NCBI GenBank assembly: GCA_963965975.1
Contig: OZ014414.1
Location: 2,455,501-2,519,500, forward strand
DNA: 64,000 nt
Direction: 5' to 3'
From: Xestospongia bergquistia
Lineage: Eukaryota; Porifera; Demospongiae; Haplosclerida; Petrosiidae
Positions within the stretch are counted from its first letter, which is position 1; each line of letters opens with the position of its first letter. Under the pieces are notes generated by a model that had not been told where the DNA came from, searched no databases, and worked only from the letters and a program-made list of their open reading frames with translations. A program made the translations under genes and the position numbers. Positions 36,468 through 47,999 of the stretch are shown here, piece by piece.

Positions 36468-37119
36468 TGTACCATGGCTTCAACAGGCCCGAACTCCTTA
36501 ATATTTAGCTGCTATGTATAGAGAAGTTACATGATATATCTATAGTTTACAAGGACATCATGGCATATATATATATAACTTTTTATATCACTTACAAGTC
36601 CTTGTAACTATGACATATGTGTGTGCCTGTGTGTGTATTACACATGCCTACTTTCATTGGAGTATTTGAAGATGGTTGTTGATGACCTGAAACACTACCA
36701 CAATATTTAGGTAGTTCATGCGCATCTATAAATCAGCGAAATAGAATTAATTTATTATTACAATAAAGATGGCATACATGATGACACTTACATGATGCAG
36801 CAACATCATCAGCTACTTGTTTAGTAACTGGGCTCCCTTCTGTTGTGTCAACTAAAACAAAAAGAAAGGTATCCAAAAAACTTGGTACAATTTCGACAGA
36901 GCTCTGAATATGACCAACTAGTTTCTGAGCTCTTTCTCGAGCAGATCGGCCAGTTAATCCATCCAAAAGTGTTCCCTTGAAAGTTGAGGTAATTAACTTT
37001 TCTTGTTCACAGGCTAGTATGACTGCCTCCAAATTTGTTTCTGCAACAGTTGTCAGGTCAACGATATGTTGAGTGATAGCATTTTTTGCAGCTTTTCCTA
37101 ACGTTTGTCTATCAGCCAT
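33335..37119 (-). CDS. CARD-like plus death-like protein, four exons
   Basis: Proposed exons: 37119-36792, 36725-36642, 33809-33762 and 33711-33335; total 837 bases (278 residues) with consistent phase. The first exon (109 residues) is a helical CARD-like bundle beginning MADRQTLGKAAKNAI. Two short linker exons follow (HQQPSSNTP; DPHPPDHVPVPN). The last exon, 125 residues, is a close paralogue of the pseudo-caspase gene's death-like exon (KIMDAIPEKSDL, YKYTWGSVI). Exon 2 could instead end at 36652, but only the 36642 donor (T|GTAATA) keeps the frame. Intron 2 carries a hAT element. The link between the CARD-like half and the death-like half is inferred; they could be two genes. Confidence 0.55.
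33886..33929. repeat. Perfect hairpin
   Basis: Two 19-base arms (TTATTATAGGTTCTATAAT and complement) around a six-base loop, in intron 2 of the CARD-like/death-like gene model. Confidence 0.9.
34376..34680 (+). repeat. Inverted repeat pair, left arm
   Basis: About 300 bases that match the reverse complement of 37448-37756 closely. The pair brackets the hAT element and the first two exons of the CARD-like/death-like gene. The 66- and 65-codon open frames seen on both arms are the same repeat and not proteins. Confidence 0.9.
35043..35995 (-). pseudogene. hAT transposase remnant
   Basis: The minus strand starts with a BED-finger-like piece (SPVWDYFKYDVSLGK), then runs directly into the middle of a transposase (LEWNGLQTSKWKKINNIVDF), so the centre is deleted. 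After frameshifts near 35550 and 35300, the hAT dimerisation region appears (LACDVLVVPASLAPVERIFS), ending at 35043. It cannot encode a working enzyme. Confidence 0.85.
36087..36137. repeat. Hairpin inside the hAT element
   Basis: Arms of 24 bases (TGGTCAAAAG.AAGTTGTGAGACA and complement) with one mismatch and a three-base loop. Confidence 0.85.
36418..36465. repeat. (AT)n microsatellite
   Basis: Long AT run beside the right end of the hAT element and overlapping its target duplication. Confidence 0.95.
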
Positions 37120-37390
37120 GACACACACACAGCTCTGCAACGAAGGGTGTGTTGAGACATGTATAGGTGGCAGGAAGTGCAACAACTGATCTCCACCCAC
37201 TTTATATTAACTATTATTAACTACGCTATATCTTTAAAATTGGTCTTTGTGTGTTCTCCAAATTACATTAGGTCGTAATTATGATAAACTGAATAAAAGG
37301 TTGTTCTGGGTATAAAAGATAAAAATAACACCAAATTATCCTGATGATGTACAATATTATTAATTAGTTTATATTTTAGTTGATGTGAAC

Positions 37391-37397
37391 GAATATG

Positions 37398-37439
<42 letters not shown>

Positions 37440-37446
37440 CATATTC
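37391..37446. repeat. AT-rich perfect palindrome
   Basis: 56 bases: GAATATGTCA, then an AT run, then TGACATATTC. The whole is self-complementary and touches the next palindrome. Confidence 0.95.
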
Positions 37447-37472
37447 CTATAGAATACAATGTATTCTATAGG
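37446..37472. repeat. 27-base palindrome
   Basis: CCTATAGAATACA around a central base and its complement; marks the end of the right inverted-repeat arm. Confidence 0.9.
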
Positions 37473-37756
37473 ACATAAAACGTCAGCATCTCCATCATAT
37501 CATCCATATAAGTTGTTATTCTTGTGCATGCTCAAACAATATAACCTCATAACAAGCTTCTGGTAAATTATGAATATATTTGTGGTCCATAACATGCCTG
37601 TGCTTTTAATACACACCTGCCATAATGACATATGTAACTTCTTAGCACTTTTATGCTCTTGTAATTTATAGTATAACATTATTGTAAGTTTAATCAAACA
37701 AAGAGGTTAATGTAGTTATATGGATGGCCAGCATAGATAAAGTGGCTACAGAAAAT
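37448..37756 (-). repeat. Inverted repeat pair, right arm
   Basis: Reverse-complement partner of 34376-34680; begins at a 27-base palindrome. Confidence 0.9.
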
Positions 37757-37809
37757 TATACCTACTGTAAAGTCAGCAAAGATCACAATTATAAATTCTA
37801 GGTCTACAC

Positions 37810-38380
37810 ATAACTTACCATCCTCCCCAAGTATAACCAAGTATATTGTATACAACTTATTCTTTAACATTGTCACATTCTTTTCCAACATAAAATGTAA
37901 ATTGAAACGACAGTCTCTTAATTCCTCTGACCTGTATATAATAGTGTTTATAAATGTGTACTCATGATCAGTGCATTCAGTATGATGATAAACTAGTATT
38001 CTTGTTGATAGAAACCATGTAAATAAGTCTTCAAAAGTAGTAAAAGTAAACCATTCCACCACAATTATAATATTCTATTTCACAGCTGGAAAATATCACA
38101 AGATACCAATATAATAATATCATATATCACACATAATTATATCCACTTAACTATTTAAAACTTTCTAATATTAATACCATATGCCACTAGTCCAGTAAAG
38201 TGGACACTACTTAGTCTCATGCCTAGACATGCCACACACCTAATGCAAGAAAGTGTACCTGGTGACATAGAGCATTTACAAACACTAGAAGTAGTTACAA
38301 TATTCTTATGATTATGATCTTTCAACAAAATATGCCACCGTTATGGGCAATCTAAGGACATATCAATGAATAAGAACATG
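37810..38380. repeat. Dispersed 0.57-kb block, second copy
   Basis: Matches 29390-29960. Contains a 122-codon open frame on the minus strand (38062-37694) with no recognised domain. It may be an exon remnant of an unknown gene. Confidence 0.8.
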
Positions 38381-38649
38381 TTTTCAGCTTTTTTTCTTGA
38401 CAACAACTAATGATTCAATGTATTATTATATTAATCTCAAAGAGTTATATAATATATGCCTTTAAAATTTATAATGTAAGTATTGTTATAAAAACATTTT
38501 ATTAACTGAGTTTACCAATACTATAGCTTGGTGCCCTAAAGATGGTGGTTATAACAATGAATGCATAGAAAATTTTAAGGACATGAGAGTTAAGTTCCTT
38601 TTTGGCTCTATTCCTTGTCTTTAAAGATCTTTTTGACTAACCAATGAGA

Positions 38650-39505
38650 TTGTTTAAATTCTTTTTCATTAATAGCCTCTTCGACTATTAGTGGTTGTTT
38701 TTTGAGAACGAGAATGTGTCTGAGATTTAGTGCTAGAGGCTAGATTATTATAACATTAATAATATTGAAGATAACAGACAAACTGACTTATTGGAGACTT
38801 GACAGTGTTTCCCTTTTGAGACTTAGAACGCGTCTGAGATTGAGTACTAGAGGCTAGATTATTTAACAATGAATAACATAGAAGATAACAGACAAACTGA
38901 CCTATTAGAGACTTGACTGTGGTTGCCTTTTGAGACTGAGAACATGTCGATTACTGAGTACTAGCAGCTAGATTATTATAATGAATAATTAAAAGATACC
39001 AGATAAACTCACCTATTGGAGACTTGGAGATACTTGCAGCACCTGTTGCGGTATATATCCTAATTCAATAAGTTAACACTATACCTTCATTTAAACTGTT
39101 CTCTAGTTCTTCAGGTATTGTAAACAATGAGCAACCTAATTGCAGTATAATATAAGAATACCTTCATTGATACTGGTTGAAAAGGTGCTAGACTTAAGAT
39201 GAATTATGTAAATACCTACCTTCAGTGGGATTGTTTGATGTAGATTGAGAACTGCTAATAGGAGCTGAACCAGTACAGGACTTTTTAGAGCAAGTACTTT
39301 CTATAATAATATTGAGAAATCAAAATTTAACAGTGTGTCATTCTCACTTTTTTTTAACTGAGCAATCCTAGCTTGATCTAATCAAAGCAAGAATGTGTAA
39401 GTTGCAGTATCTATAATTTATATATACTTACTTCTTTTTTCTCTTCCTTCTTTCGCATTTTTTCTAATTTCGTTTTCTTTTTTTCTTCAATTGCCATACG
39501 ATTCT
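38650..39505 (-). pseudogene. Lys- and Ser/Gln-rich tail exons, partly tandem
   Basis: Possible exons: 39505-39432 (NRMAIEEKKKTKLEKMRKKE); 39300-39220 (STCSKKSCTG then SAPISSSQSTS); about 39120; and a set of 66-base units at 38967-38902, 38853-38788 and one ending near 38739. The open unit reads SSTQSQTRSKSQKGNTVKSP with phase 1 at both ends. The 38967 unit has an in-frame stop. They follow the transposase frame and resemble the basic then serine-rich tails of Tigger-type transposases, so they may be its tail. Confidence 0.4.
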
Positions 39506-39554
39506 CTGCATGTAGTAAATACAAAGAGTATTAATTGATTAAAGTATTCATTAT

Positions 39555-41262
39555 ATTAATGCAATTACTTTTTGATCTTTCTCTTGCAAGTCTCTGAAGT
39601 TCGGCTTCTTTTTTCTTCCTATTTCTTTCTTCTAGGGCACATTTTTTTTCCTTTTCTTCCAAAGATTTTTTTTTCTTAAAGCATCTTACGATTTTCGTTG
39701 CTTGTCAAAACACGAGCAGATGTCTTTGCTTCTTTTCTTGGAAGTTTTGTATTTAGCATTTCATTTTAAAATTTGGAAAGAGTGGTGATTGAGGTAAGTT
39801 GACAACTTTGAGATCCATGACATTTTTCTACTTCATGTCTAGAAGTATCAGGTGAACATGAAACAGAAAAAGGAAAAAGCTCCCCAACATTTGGTGATGA
39901 AGAATGTGGTGTACCTTGAGGATGATACATTTCAATCCACTTGTTATATCGTACATCAGTCTCTAAATTGTAGCCTTCCTCATAACGTCGTTGAAAACAT
40001 AATATCTCTTCAGTAGTGAAGGTAGTATTATGTACTGGAGATCTATGTCTTGATAGAGATGGGCTATAAAGGGGAAGGTAATGGATTTTCTTGGCTTCTA
40101 AATCTCTCATTCTAGATTTTACAGGTTTTTTAATAAAAACAGCTGCTCTGTTAATAGGGTAAACTCCAGTGGTACGAAAACCATTTTCCATTGTCATGCT
40201 TTGAGTCCATGCACGTCGAAAAACCTGACAAAATGTAAACCTGATGATAACCTTTCCAGGGTTTGAGCTTAAGTAATTATGGCACTCCTCTCGCCAATAT
40301 CTCTTTAAAATTGAAAAACATCCCTTATCAAGGGGCTGAGTCAAGTGTGTAGAATGAGGTAGTAAACAAAACATAATTATTCCTTCCTCTGCAGCTTTAT
40401 TAATAACAGACGGAGTATAATGAGATGAATGTCCGTCTAACAATAAAAGCAATGGATGAAGTGGTGGAGTATGAGATAGAAAATGATGCCTGAACCACAG
40501 ATCAAACAGTTCACCATCAATCCAGCCACTCTCTGACAAGCCATACATTGACCCTGGCACCTCTCCTACAGTCATTTCAGCCTTTAATGTCTTTTAGTCA
40601 AACACTATCATAGGTGGCAAGACATGGCCACTTGCACTACAACAAGACAACACAGTAATTTGAGTTTTGTTATGGGTAGTAATGGATTGAGTATGTTTTT
40701 GCCCTTTCTGAGCAATTACTTTAGGAGGTGCTGGGTCTAGTGGCATACCAGTTTCATCATAGTTATATATTTGGCAAGGTCTACTGGACAAGTCATTTTG
40801 ATCTAATGTTTCTTCAAGAATATCAAAATAATGATCAAGTGCTTCAGGTGAGGTATACACGCCTCTAACATAGGAAAGTTGTTCAGGATTTCTAAGACAT
40901 AGTGATGGATGTCTTTTTCTAAAAGAGTCCCACCAACCATTTGTAACAGTAACATTTATGCCTTTTTGGTGGACAACACTTTCAATGATGGCTAAAATTT
41001 GCTTGTGAGACTTACCAAATCCTATAGATGAACAACCAAGAAGAAACTGCACAAGTTCTTCCTCTTAAACATCACTAAAGTATTTTGTTGGTCCACTGAC
41101 AAATCCAAACATCACTTTTCCCGTGAGGCAATCATGTAAAGAACTTTTTGGTACATTGTATTCTTCGGCTGCTCTTCGGACAGATATACCACTCAATACT
41201 GCTTCATAAGCTTTAAGTAAATTACACTTTTCATAAAGCTTGTTTTGTGAAGTGTGCTCAGA
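39555..41262 (-). pseudogene. Tigger/pogo-like (CENP-B/jerky type) transposase
   Basis: One minus-strand frame gives a psq-type helix-turn-helix (RRAAEEYNVPKSSLHD), a CENP-B-type second helix-turn-helix region, and a DDE_1 catalytic domain with acidic residues in YNYDETGMP and LLLLDGHSSH, plus STHLTQPLDKGCFSILKR. A Lys/Glu-rich end follows (ARVLTSNENRKML). At least four in-frame stops interrupt it: near 41070, at 40594, at 39766 and near 39675. The frame is otherwise kept, so it is a young pseudogene. Terminal repeats were not located. Confidence 0.9.
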
Positions 41263-41264
41263 TG

Positions 41265-41670
41265 TGCTTGATAGGAAAGGCCTATGATTACTGCATGATT
41301 GAAAAGTTCTGTCAGCTATAAGCAGATGTTGAGATGACAGCTGTATTAGAAAGTATTTTATTAATAAATAGTAACAGATAAATTAGTTATACATACAAAT
41401 AATTTCAATTAGTTTAACTTGTGTTTAACAAGTTGTCACTTCATTTATCCTATTATGAAATCCGGCCCACCTTACATTATTATGCTTTGAATTAACCACA
41501 AGTTCATAGTGTCTTCAAAACCAGCATAATGTTCCTTTATAACATCATTACAAACATACAGACATACCCCCCAATACTGCTTCATTACAAATTACTTCAC
41601 TCTACATTCAAGAAACAGATTGACTTACCATAACAAATCGTTATATAAATTCTTATATACATGGTAATAC
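41265..41670. other. No gene seen
   Basis: Spacer between two pseudogenes; might include the transposon end, but no inverted end was identified. Confidence 0.4.
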
Positions 41671-41678
41671 CATACTAC

Positions 41679-42329
41679 ATCATGACATGAAGTTATCTAA
41701 TATTTTGATGATACGTACCTGAGAACTGAAGCTTGCAGACTTTGGACTAGCTCATGCATTAAACAAAGGCCAAAATCAACATTACACTAACAGAGTAGTA
41801 ACATTGTGGTATCGTCCTCCTGAACTCTTCTTGAAATTATGGCCCACCCAGTTGATATGTGGAGTGCTGGATGTATTATGGCTGAGATGTGGACTGATGT
41901 CCAATAATGCAAGGAGATACTGAACAAAAACAACTTACTCTTATATGTCAATTGTGTGGATCAATTATACCTGAGGAATGGCCAGGAGTTGATAAACTTG
42001 AACATTATCAAATGTTGGAACTGCCAACTAAAGAGAATAAGAAAGTACGAGAGCGTCTCCGTCATTTTGTTGAAGATCCTTATTCACTAGATGTCATTGA
42101 GAAACTTTTAGTTTTGGATCCAAAAAAAAGATTTGATGCTGATGCCACTTTAGAACATGATTTCTTTTGGAAAGCTTCGCTTCCAGCAGATCTCACTTGT
42201 ACTTTATCAGCACTCCACAGTTCAATGTTTGTGATGCATACTGAAAGTCATAGACCAGTAGTTGTTCCACAACCTGGTCAACCACCCTCAAATGTAGTAG
42301 CCGGTCATGTTTATGATAGTGTATTTTAA
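41679..42329 (+). pseudogene. Retroposed CDK9-like kinase, 5' truncated
   Basis: The sequence begins in the catalytic loop (HHDMKLSNIL), runs through the DFG region ([15 protein letters not shown]), the T-loop ([13 protein letters not shown]) and then, after frameshifts near 41835-41905, a clean 140-codon C-terminal lobe (QLTLICQLCGSIIPEEWPGV) to VYDSVF and stop. No introns are seen and the 5' half of the kinase is absent. This matches the P-TEFb kinase CDK9 more closely than other CDKs (LTLICQLCGSI). It looks like a processed pseudogene. No poly(A) tract remains. Confidence 0.85.
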
Positions 42330-43264
42330 TTGTCATCGTGTATTTTAATTGTAGACAACATACTATAATTGTTCTTATTAGACACCTACAATAGTAAAAT
42401 AATTTTTAAAAGAAAATCCATTTTACATTGACTCCAAGTCTGTACATTTTCAGTAAAGCTATATCATCTACACTCTACATGACACATATATGACACAGAT
42501 ATCCTGGAGTAACAGTTAATTTGACAGTCTATAAAATGAATCACTTCTAATGATATCTAGACACATAATATTTATTTAGCCCCAATTTATATTCTTTAGT
42601 GTTCCTAGTATAGTTACATAATTTGGTTCACACTGCAGATCTAACAGATTTAGGCTAGCCATTTCCACGTAAGAGAACTCTAACCTTACACCCTATATAT
42701 TGACACCACCTATTAAAGAATCCTCCTTATCTACTATAGGTGATTTTCTATATTGTTGATGGCTGTGGTATACCATATTGTGGGAATTTAACTGGTAAAA
42801 TATTTTCTGGAACTATCTTAATGCCTTTAGAATTAAGTTTTGCATGGTTATATAACATTTAATCAGTTCATAATGTATACTCTATATATCATTACAACAG
42901 ATATAGTCCATTAGTGAAGTAGTGGACTATGCTGAGACTGAACTTAATCACTTGAAGAAACATGCACAGAACACAGTCAACTAAATCAATTCACATTAAC
43001 ATTCTGTCATCAGTAGTGTCTGTAATTCTACAAGTGACAAGAAGGTAATGTACTCATAACTGCAGATGATCCATACGTTAGTCCAGTTAAACAAACATAC
43101 TAATGTGAACGGACAAAGTAGTGTTATATGTTGAGCTCGAGGAGATGGAGTTGATCATTTGAATTGGTCTCTATTGCTGAATATACAAGTAAATAAAACT
43201 ATATACTTTCTAACATTAACTAAATTTATTAATACGTGATAATTAATATATATATATATGTTTT

Positions 43265-43470
43265 TTTCGCTATCTTCCTGGTGTTCTAGTTCAAGTTCAA
43301 CCATTCTCTGTTCAACCTCCATTCGCGCATTGTACACTACTCCATCTTCAAGTAGTTATTTTCACTGTACTCTGAGCCATTGGGATTTCCTGTGAAAGAT
43401 TTTTGTATAATTTCTTCGCTAACGTCATCCCGGGCTTGAGGTTCTGTGTATCCATAGTTTTATTGGGCCA
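43265..43470 (-). pseudogene. Decayed exon of unknown gene (duplication 1, copy 2)
   Basis: Partner of 17262-17470. The MEVEQRMVELELEHQEDSEK part has lost the stop before it (Arg codon here), but the upstream part shifts frame after NNYLKME. Confidence 0.45.
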
Positions 43471-44471
43471 AGAAAACTTATAGACAAACTGAAAAGACTG
43501 CTGACTCATTACTTTATTAATAATTAAAAATGATTGTTATTATTATGATTTCTACAATTATTATCATTAATAACTATCAATATAATTGTGTCCAGCTTTT
43601 ATTAATTTGAGGGAAGCTGTTATTTAAGGACATAAGGTACTTATTCAAAAAATTGTGATAAATTCACTGCAACTACAGAGTAACTTCTCCATTTTCTGAC
43701 AGGTTCACAATACACCAACACATATAGGTCTGTCTACTCGTTTTTCTTAATGACTTATTGATAATGCATTTACTACTTGTATTCATATTATTAAACATTA
43801 TTCATTATATAAATACTAATTTCAAATGGTGTGTGAGTTCTATTAACAGAAATAAAGAAAAATAAGTATTATGTAAATATAGACAGTATTGGTAATGTAT
43901 GAAAAGTAAAGCTTATAAACTGGCTATAATGTGTAGCCATACCATATATGTATTTACAACAGCATTTAGCAGATGCATAAACAGTACATGGGATGTCAGT
44001 CACCTACAATACTTACATGATGACTCTGTTCTCCATAAAACAGGTTAGAAACAAAGTTTTCTCTTCCATTCAGTTAACTAATTCAAAGTGTTTTGGTAAC
44101 AAGCAGAAAATATCATATTTTAATGTGAAATACATGTAAATAAAATATGACTTATTATCACATTCTGTTTAATGTACTTTAAATTAAACTAATTCTAGTT
44201 ATACCAGTAGTAGGAGAATATAAACTGTTTTTTAAGTATATAAATCCTATCATTTCCCATTGTTAGTAATATACTGTAAGAAAACACCTCTATAAGATAT
44301 TAGTATGTAAAACACATATGTATCATTAATTAAATTGTCTTCAATATTGTAGCAAATAATCAATATACATTATAATAATAAAATATACTAGTGCAGCACA
44401 CATTTGTAAACATAGTTAGACTAAGCTATATAATATTTATATAATGTTTCAGTTCCTATAAGTTGAAGTTA

Positions 44472-44770
44472 CTATTGGTGTTCAGCAAGGTATTTACGAA
44501 TTTTATCAGCTATTTTTTTGTTATTAACAATATCTCCTTCAATTATAGCAATCACATCTCCCCATGTAATAAGATGTCGAACATCTTTCATAAGCCATTA
44601 ATGGATGACTTGTTCTAGTTTTACAACAGTGGCAGTATTTCAACAAATTCCTAAACTTCTCAAAAAATTGTGATCAGCATGAAGAGCCCTACCAATGTCA
44701 TTCCAATGGTTACTAATAGGAGCCAAAAGCTTAAGTAGTTCTTTTAAGGTAGGATGCTTCCCTGAGATAT
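44472..44770 (-). pseudogene. Broken copy of the death adaptor's last exon
   Basis: Exactly the same length (299 bases) as 18475-18773 with the same acceptor and stop positions, but it has two in-frame stops: one after SLGIC and one in the VIH-stop-WLM stretch. Exons 1-3 were not included in the duplication. Confidence 0.9.
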
Positions 44771-45186
44771 CTGAAAAGATATATAAAAGATTTAAACACC
44801 TCATTCTTTGACTGAATAAGTAATGTAACAATAGCTACAATAGAAGCACCTGTGGTGTAAAAGTCTAATAAACTATTATACTGGAAATTATGTTATGTTG
44901 CTTAATTATCTTGTATGTTACATACTAATCCTCATAAAATTAGGCGGTTGTACACTGACCAATTAAATAATTAAGTATGATCTAATTACTGGTAAATTTC
45001 TTGTACTCATAGGGGTAGGAAAGGGTGGGGGCAGGGGCTGAAGCCTCCCAACTTCAAATCAACGGGGGCTAGGCCCCCCTGATTTACACTCAAGACTATG
45101 TACACAATAACTTCTTGACTGAATTTGTGTACATTAACAATCAATCACTATATTATTGTGTGGTCATGTTATCTTCTGTAAAATTA

Positions 45187-46543
45187 AGTTGTATAAGTTG
45201 TATTATCTGCTAGAACAATATCAAATCCTGAGAGAAATAGAGTTATAATGAGAAAGTACATCATTTGCAGGTACAAAAAATTATATACTAACTGCAAATG
45301 CTGTAAGGAAATTTAATCACAGATATTTATATCACTTTAAAAGCTGATTGGTTTGTTTAACCATATATAGTTTAATGGCTATACAATTTGTAGGTATCAA
45401 AATTATTTCATTCAAAAAAGAAAACATAACACTGTTTTGATTGTTAATGTACTAATGGAGATGATTGTTTTTGTAGCTAATGGCTTGAACTAATTATGAT
45501 TTACAATCTTAGACAAAATATAAGATGCTAATTGGACCAGTGCTGTTACTATGGATTCATGATGATATCCATGAATAGGTTAAAATAATCCATTTGTTTT
45601 AAGAGTAATATAATACAAATTACCATTATTTAAATCTTAACAAAGGTCAGAAAGTATTATTGATTGCATACAAACCAAGGCTGACTTATTAAATTATATA
45701 TTTAGCCCAAGCTTTCAAACAAGCTTGTCCATAACGAACTTGATACTTGAATATGTAATAGTTACTTGTTGATTAAACTTTAATTGTTTGGTGGGACAAC
45801 AAGTATGTTTGTATTATATAGTTTTAAAATCAACAATTGTAAAATTAATCCTGTTTGTGGGATGGAGCCAAGCCTCAAGGCTTAAGTTTTAAGCTAAGCT
45901 TTTGAGGAATAGCTTGCATTAAACATTTATCAAGAAAGTGGTTAATGATTGTGATTAGTAGAATAACTGATGATATCTATACATAATACCTGTATATACA
46001 TATGCTACTAGCCATGGTCATGATAATCATAGACCATGTTTATTACAGTGCTTGCATGTGGTAAGGTTTAAGCACTTTGTAAGTGCTCTTATTTAGAGGC
46101 AAAGAAATGATGAAGTTTCTTTTTTCTGTTTTGTTGTTGTTTGCATGCATTATCAGGCAGATAATAGAGTATTGCCTATTTATGGAGTTATATTATATTA
46201 TTATTATTATTATCATTACATATTGTACATAAAAAGGTGCAACACATTAGTTATTGTTATTGCTAAGAAAGCTACAACTTATTAAAGACACTTGAAGTGC
46301 ATGCATTTATAATTACCATCAATGACAGATGTTTATTATTCCTACACACGTTTGATGGCTAACACTCTCTCCTTAATATCTTAAGCATATTATACAGACG
46401 AAGGTATGGACAAAAGTGAAGGCAGAGGGCTGAAGCCCTGGACTCCTAGATTTAACTCCCATCAAATTCCTTTCAGTTCAATTTATACTAAGATAATTAT
46501 AATAAAAATGGAACATAATATAGAAAATGAAATACTATTTAAA
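45187..46543. repeat. Segmental duplication 2, copy 1
   Basis: Matches 50490-52545 in the same orientation, except that the second copy has an extra 0.7 kb. It starts inside the signal-peptide region of the fibrinogen-like gene. Confidence 0.9.
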
Positions 46544-46863
46544 TTTTCAAAACATAGATGTGTAGGATTTTTTGTTTCTACTAACTAAATCATTACCAAC
46601 ATGGATCAACACATTGTCTGTTAATGTATCTAATCTATTAATTGTTCCATCACTGCTAAAAACTTTTAAAAAATGTATACTTCTTTTATGTTATTTTTTG
46701 ACAAAAATATCCATATTTGTATACTATATTACTATATATAATATGTATATGTACAATATATATATATATAGTGACTTTATCAGTATAAGGGACACACTAA
46801 ATAACAATATAAAATGTATCATATTCACTTAAATTACTAAACATAATAATATATTACTGTATA

Positions 46864-47959
46864 TTAGCGAATGTTCAGTTCTATAATGGTATGTCTTCAT
46901 TACTGGTACCTTCATCTGCCATTACCCTCAATTCAATATCTTCAGTTGTATCCTCTCATCAAGTGCCTTTATGAACCATGGCATCTTGGGTATAGTACAA
47001 CATGGTCCTTCTAATCCTGTACATTGTGTCCATCCCGTAATGTGTCATTAGGATACAGGACACTGCTCCAATCTCCACTAGCTATTCCTGATTCACAGTA
47101 GTAATCACTGCCAACAAAACTTGTTTCTGTACTACCAGTATTACATAGGCAACAAAATCGATTAGCACCATCAGCAACCACACCCACTCCTAATGTCCAT
47201 ACATGTTTACGAGGTTTACTGTAATATGTAATAGATACACCATCAACATAAATATTATTAATGTTTGGATTATCAACTAGAACATAACCCCTTATGTCTG
47301 GCAGAAAACATCAGGTGACCCATACTAATATCCTACAACTCATCCACATCTTTGTTAAAAATATTTCCACACATGGAAAGAATACTGAAGCAGATGATGA
47401 GACTGGTCGACTACACAGATCATGATTAATATTATTATACTGATGTAATGTTAGTGCATGAGGACAGGTAGCACCAGGCACACTCATTTTGAGGTACCCC
47501 ACTCTCATCCAGCCTCTTTTACCATCACAGTTACTAAGAAAAGAAAGGTCACAATAGACAGCGATTAAGGAACCATTAGGAACTCGCATTGTGTAGTACC
47601 CAGAAAGAGCTGAACTGTTTTCTTTGAAGATTTGAGAGCAGTTGTCAAAGGTATTATCATCACAGTAGACAGATATTACGGAACCACTAGGAGCTCGCAT
47701 TGTGTAGTACCCAGATATAGCAGATCTGTTATGTCTGAAAATATGTAGACAATTAAGGAAAGTAAGATACATTTCACAAGATATAGGGGAAATATCTGAA
47801 CAAAATGTTATTGTCATTACAACAATATTGTTCATAGAGTGAGGGAGGACGTTGAGTTAGTTCACTAGTACAGTCAACCATACAAGTAGATGAACAACAG
47901 ACTGGTATAATAAGTATTATGGTAAACAACAAAAGAAAAACAAAGCTTTCAGACTGCAT
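46864..47959 (-). pseudogene. Secreted fibrinogen-like family, broken copy
   Basis: Begins with a good signal peptide from ATG 47959 (MQSESFVFLLLFTIILII, then Cys-rich). A shift near 47780-47835 leads to repeats SAISGYYTMRAPSGSVISVY and SALSGYYTMRVPNGSLIAVY, then KRGWMRVGYLKMSVPGATCP. Further shifts near 47310 and 47030 disturb the C-terminal part, which still shows NPNINNIYVDGVSITY and FVGSDYYCESG. The N-terminus differs from that of the intact gene, so this was a separate paralogue before it decayed. Confidence 0.8.
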
Positions 47960-47999
47960 GGGTGATCCAGTTGCAGAAAGGCTCTATCTTTGATTAATG

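Larger units (their letters stand above)
42570..45186. repeat. Segmental duplication 1, copy 2
   Basis: Same orientation as 16540-19200. It ends where the sequence switches abruptly to a copy of the DNA upstream of the fibrinogen-like gene (50490 onward). Confidence 0.9.

Noticed and set aside
36652-36725. Alternative end of exon 2 of the CARD-like/death-like gene at 36652
   Set aside because: It would leave phase 0, and the next exon then reads into a stop at once; the donor ten bases further keeps the frame.
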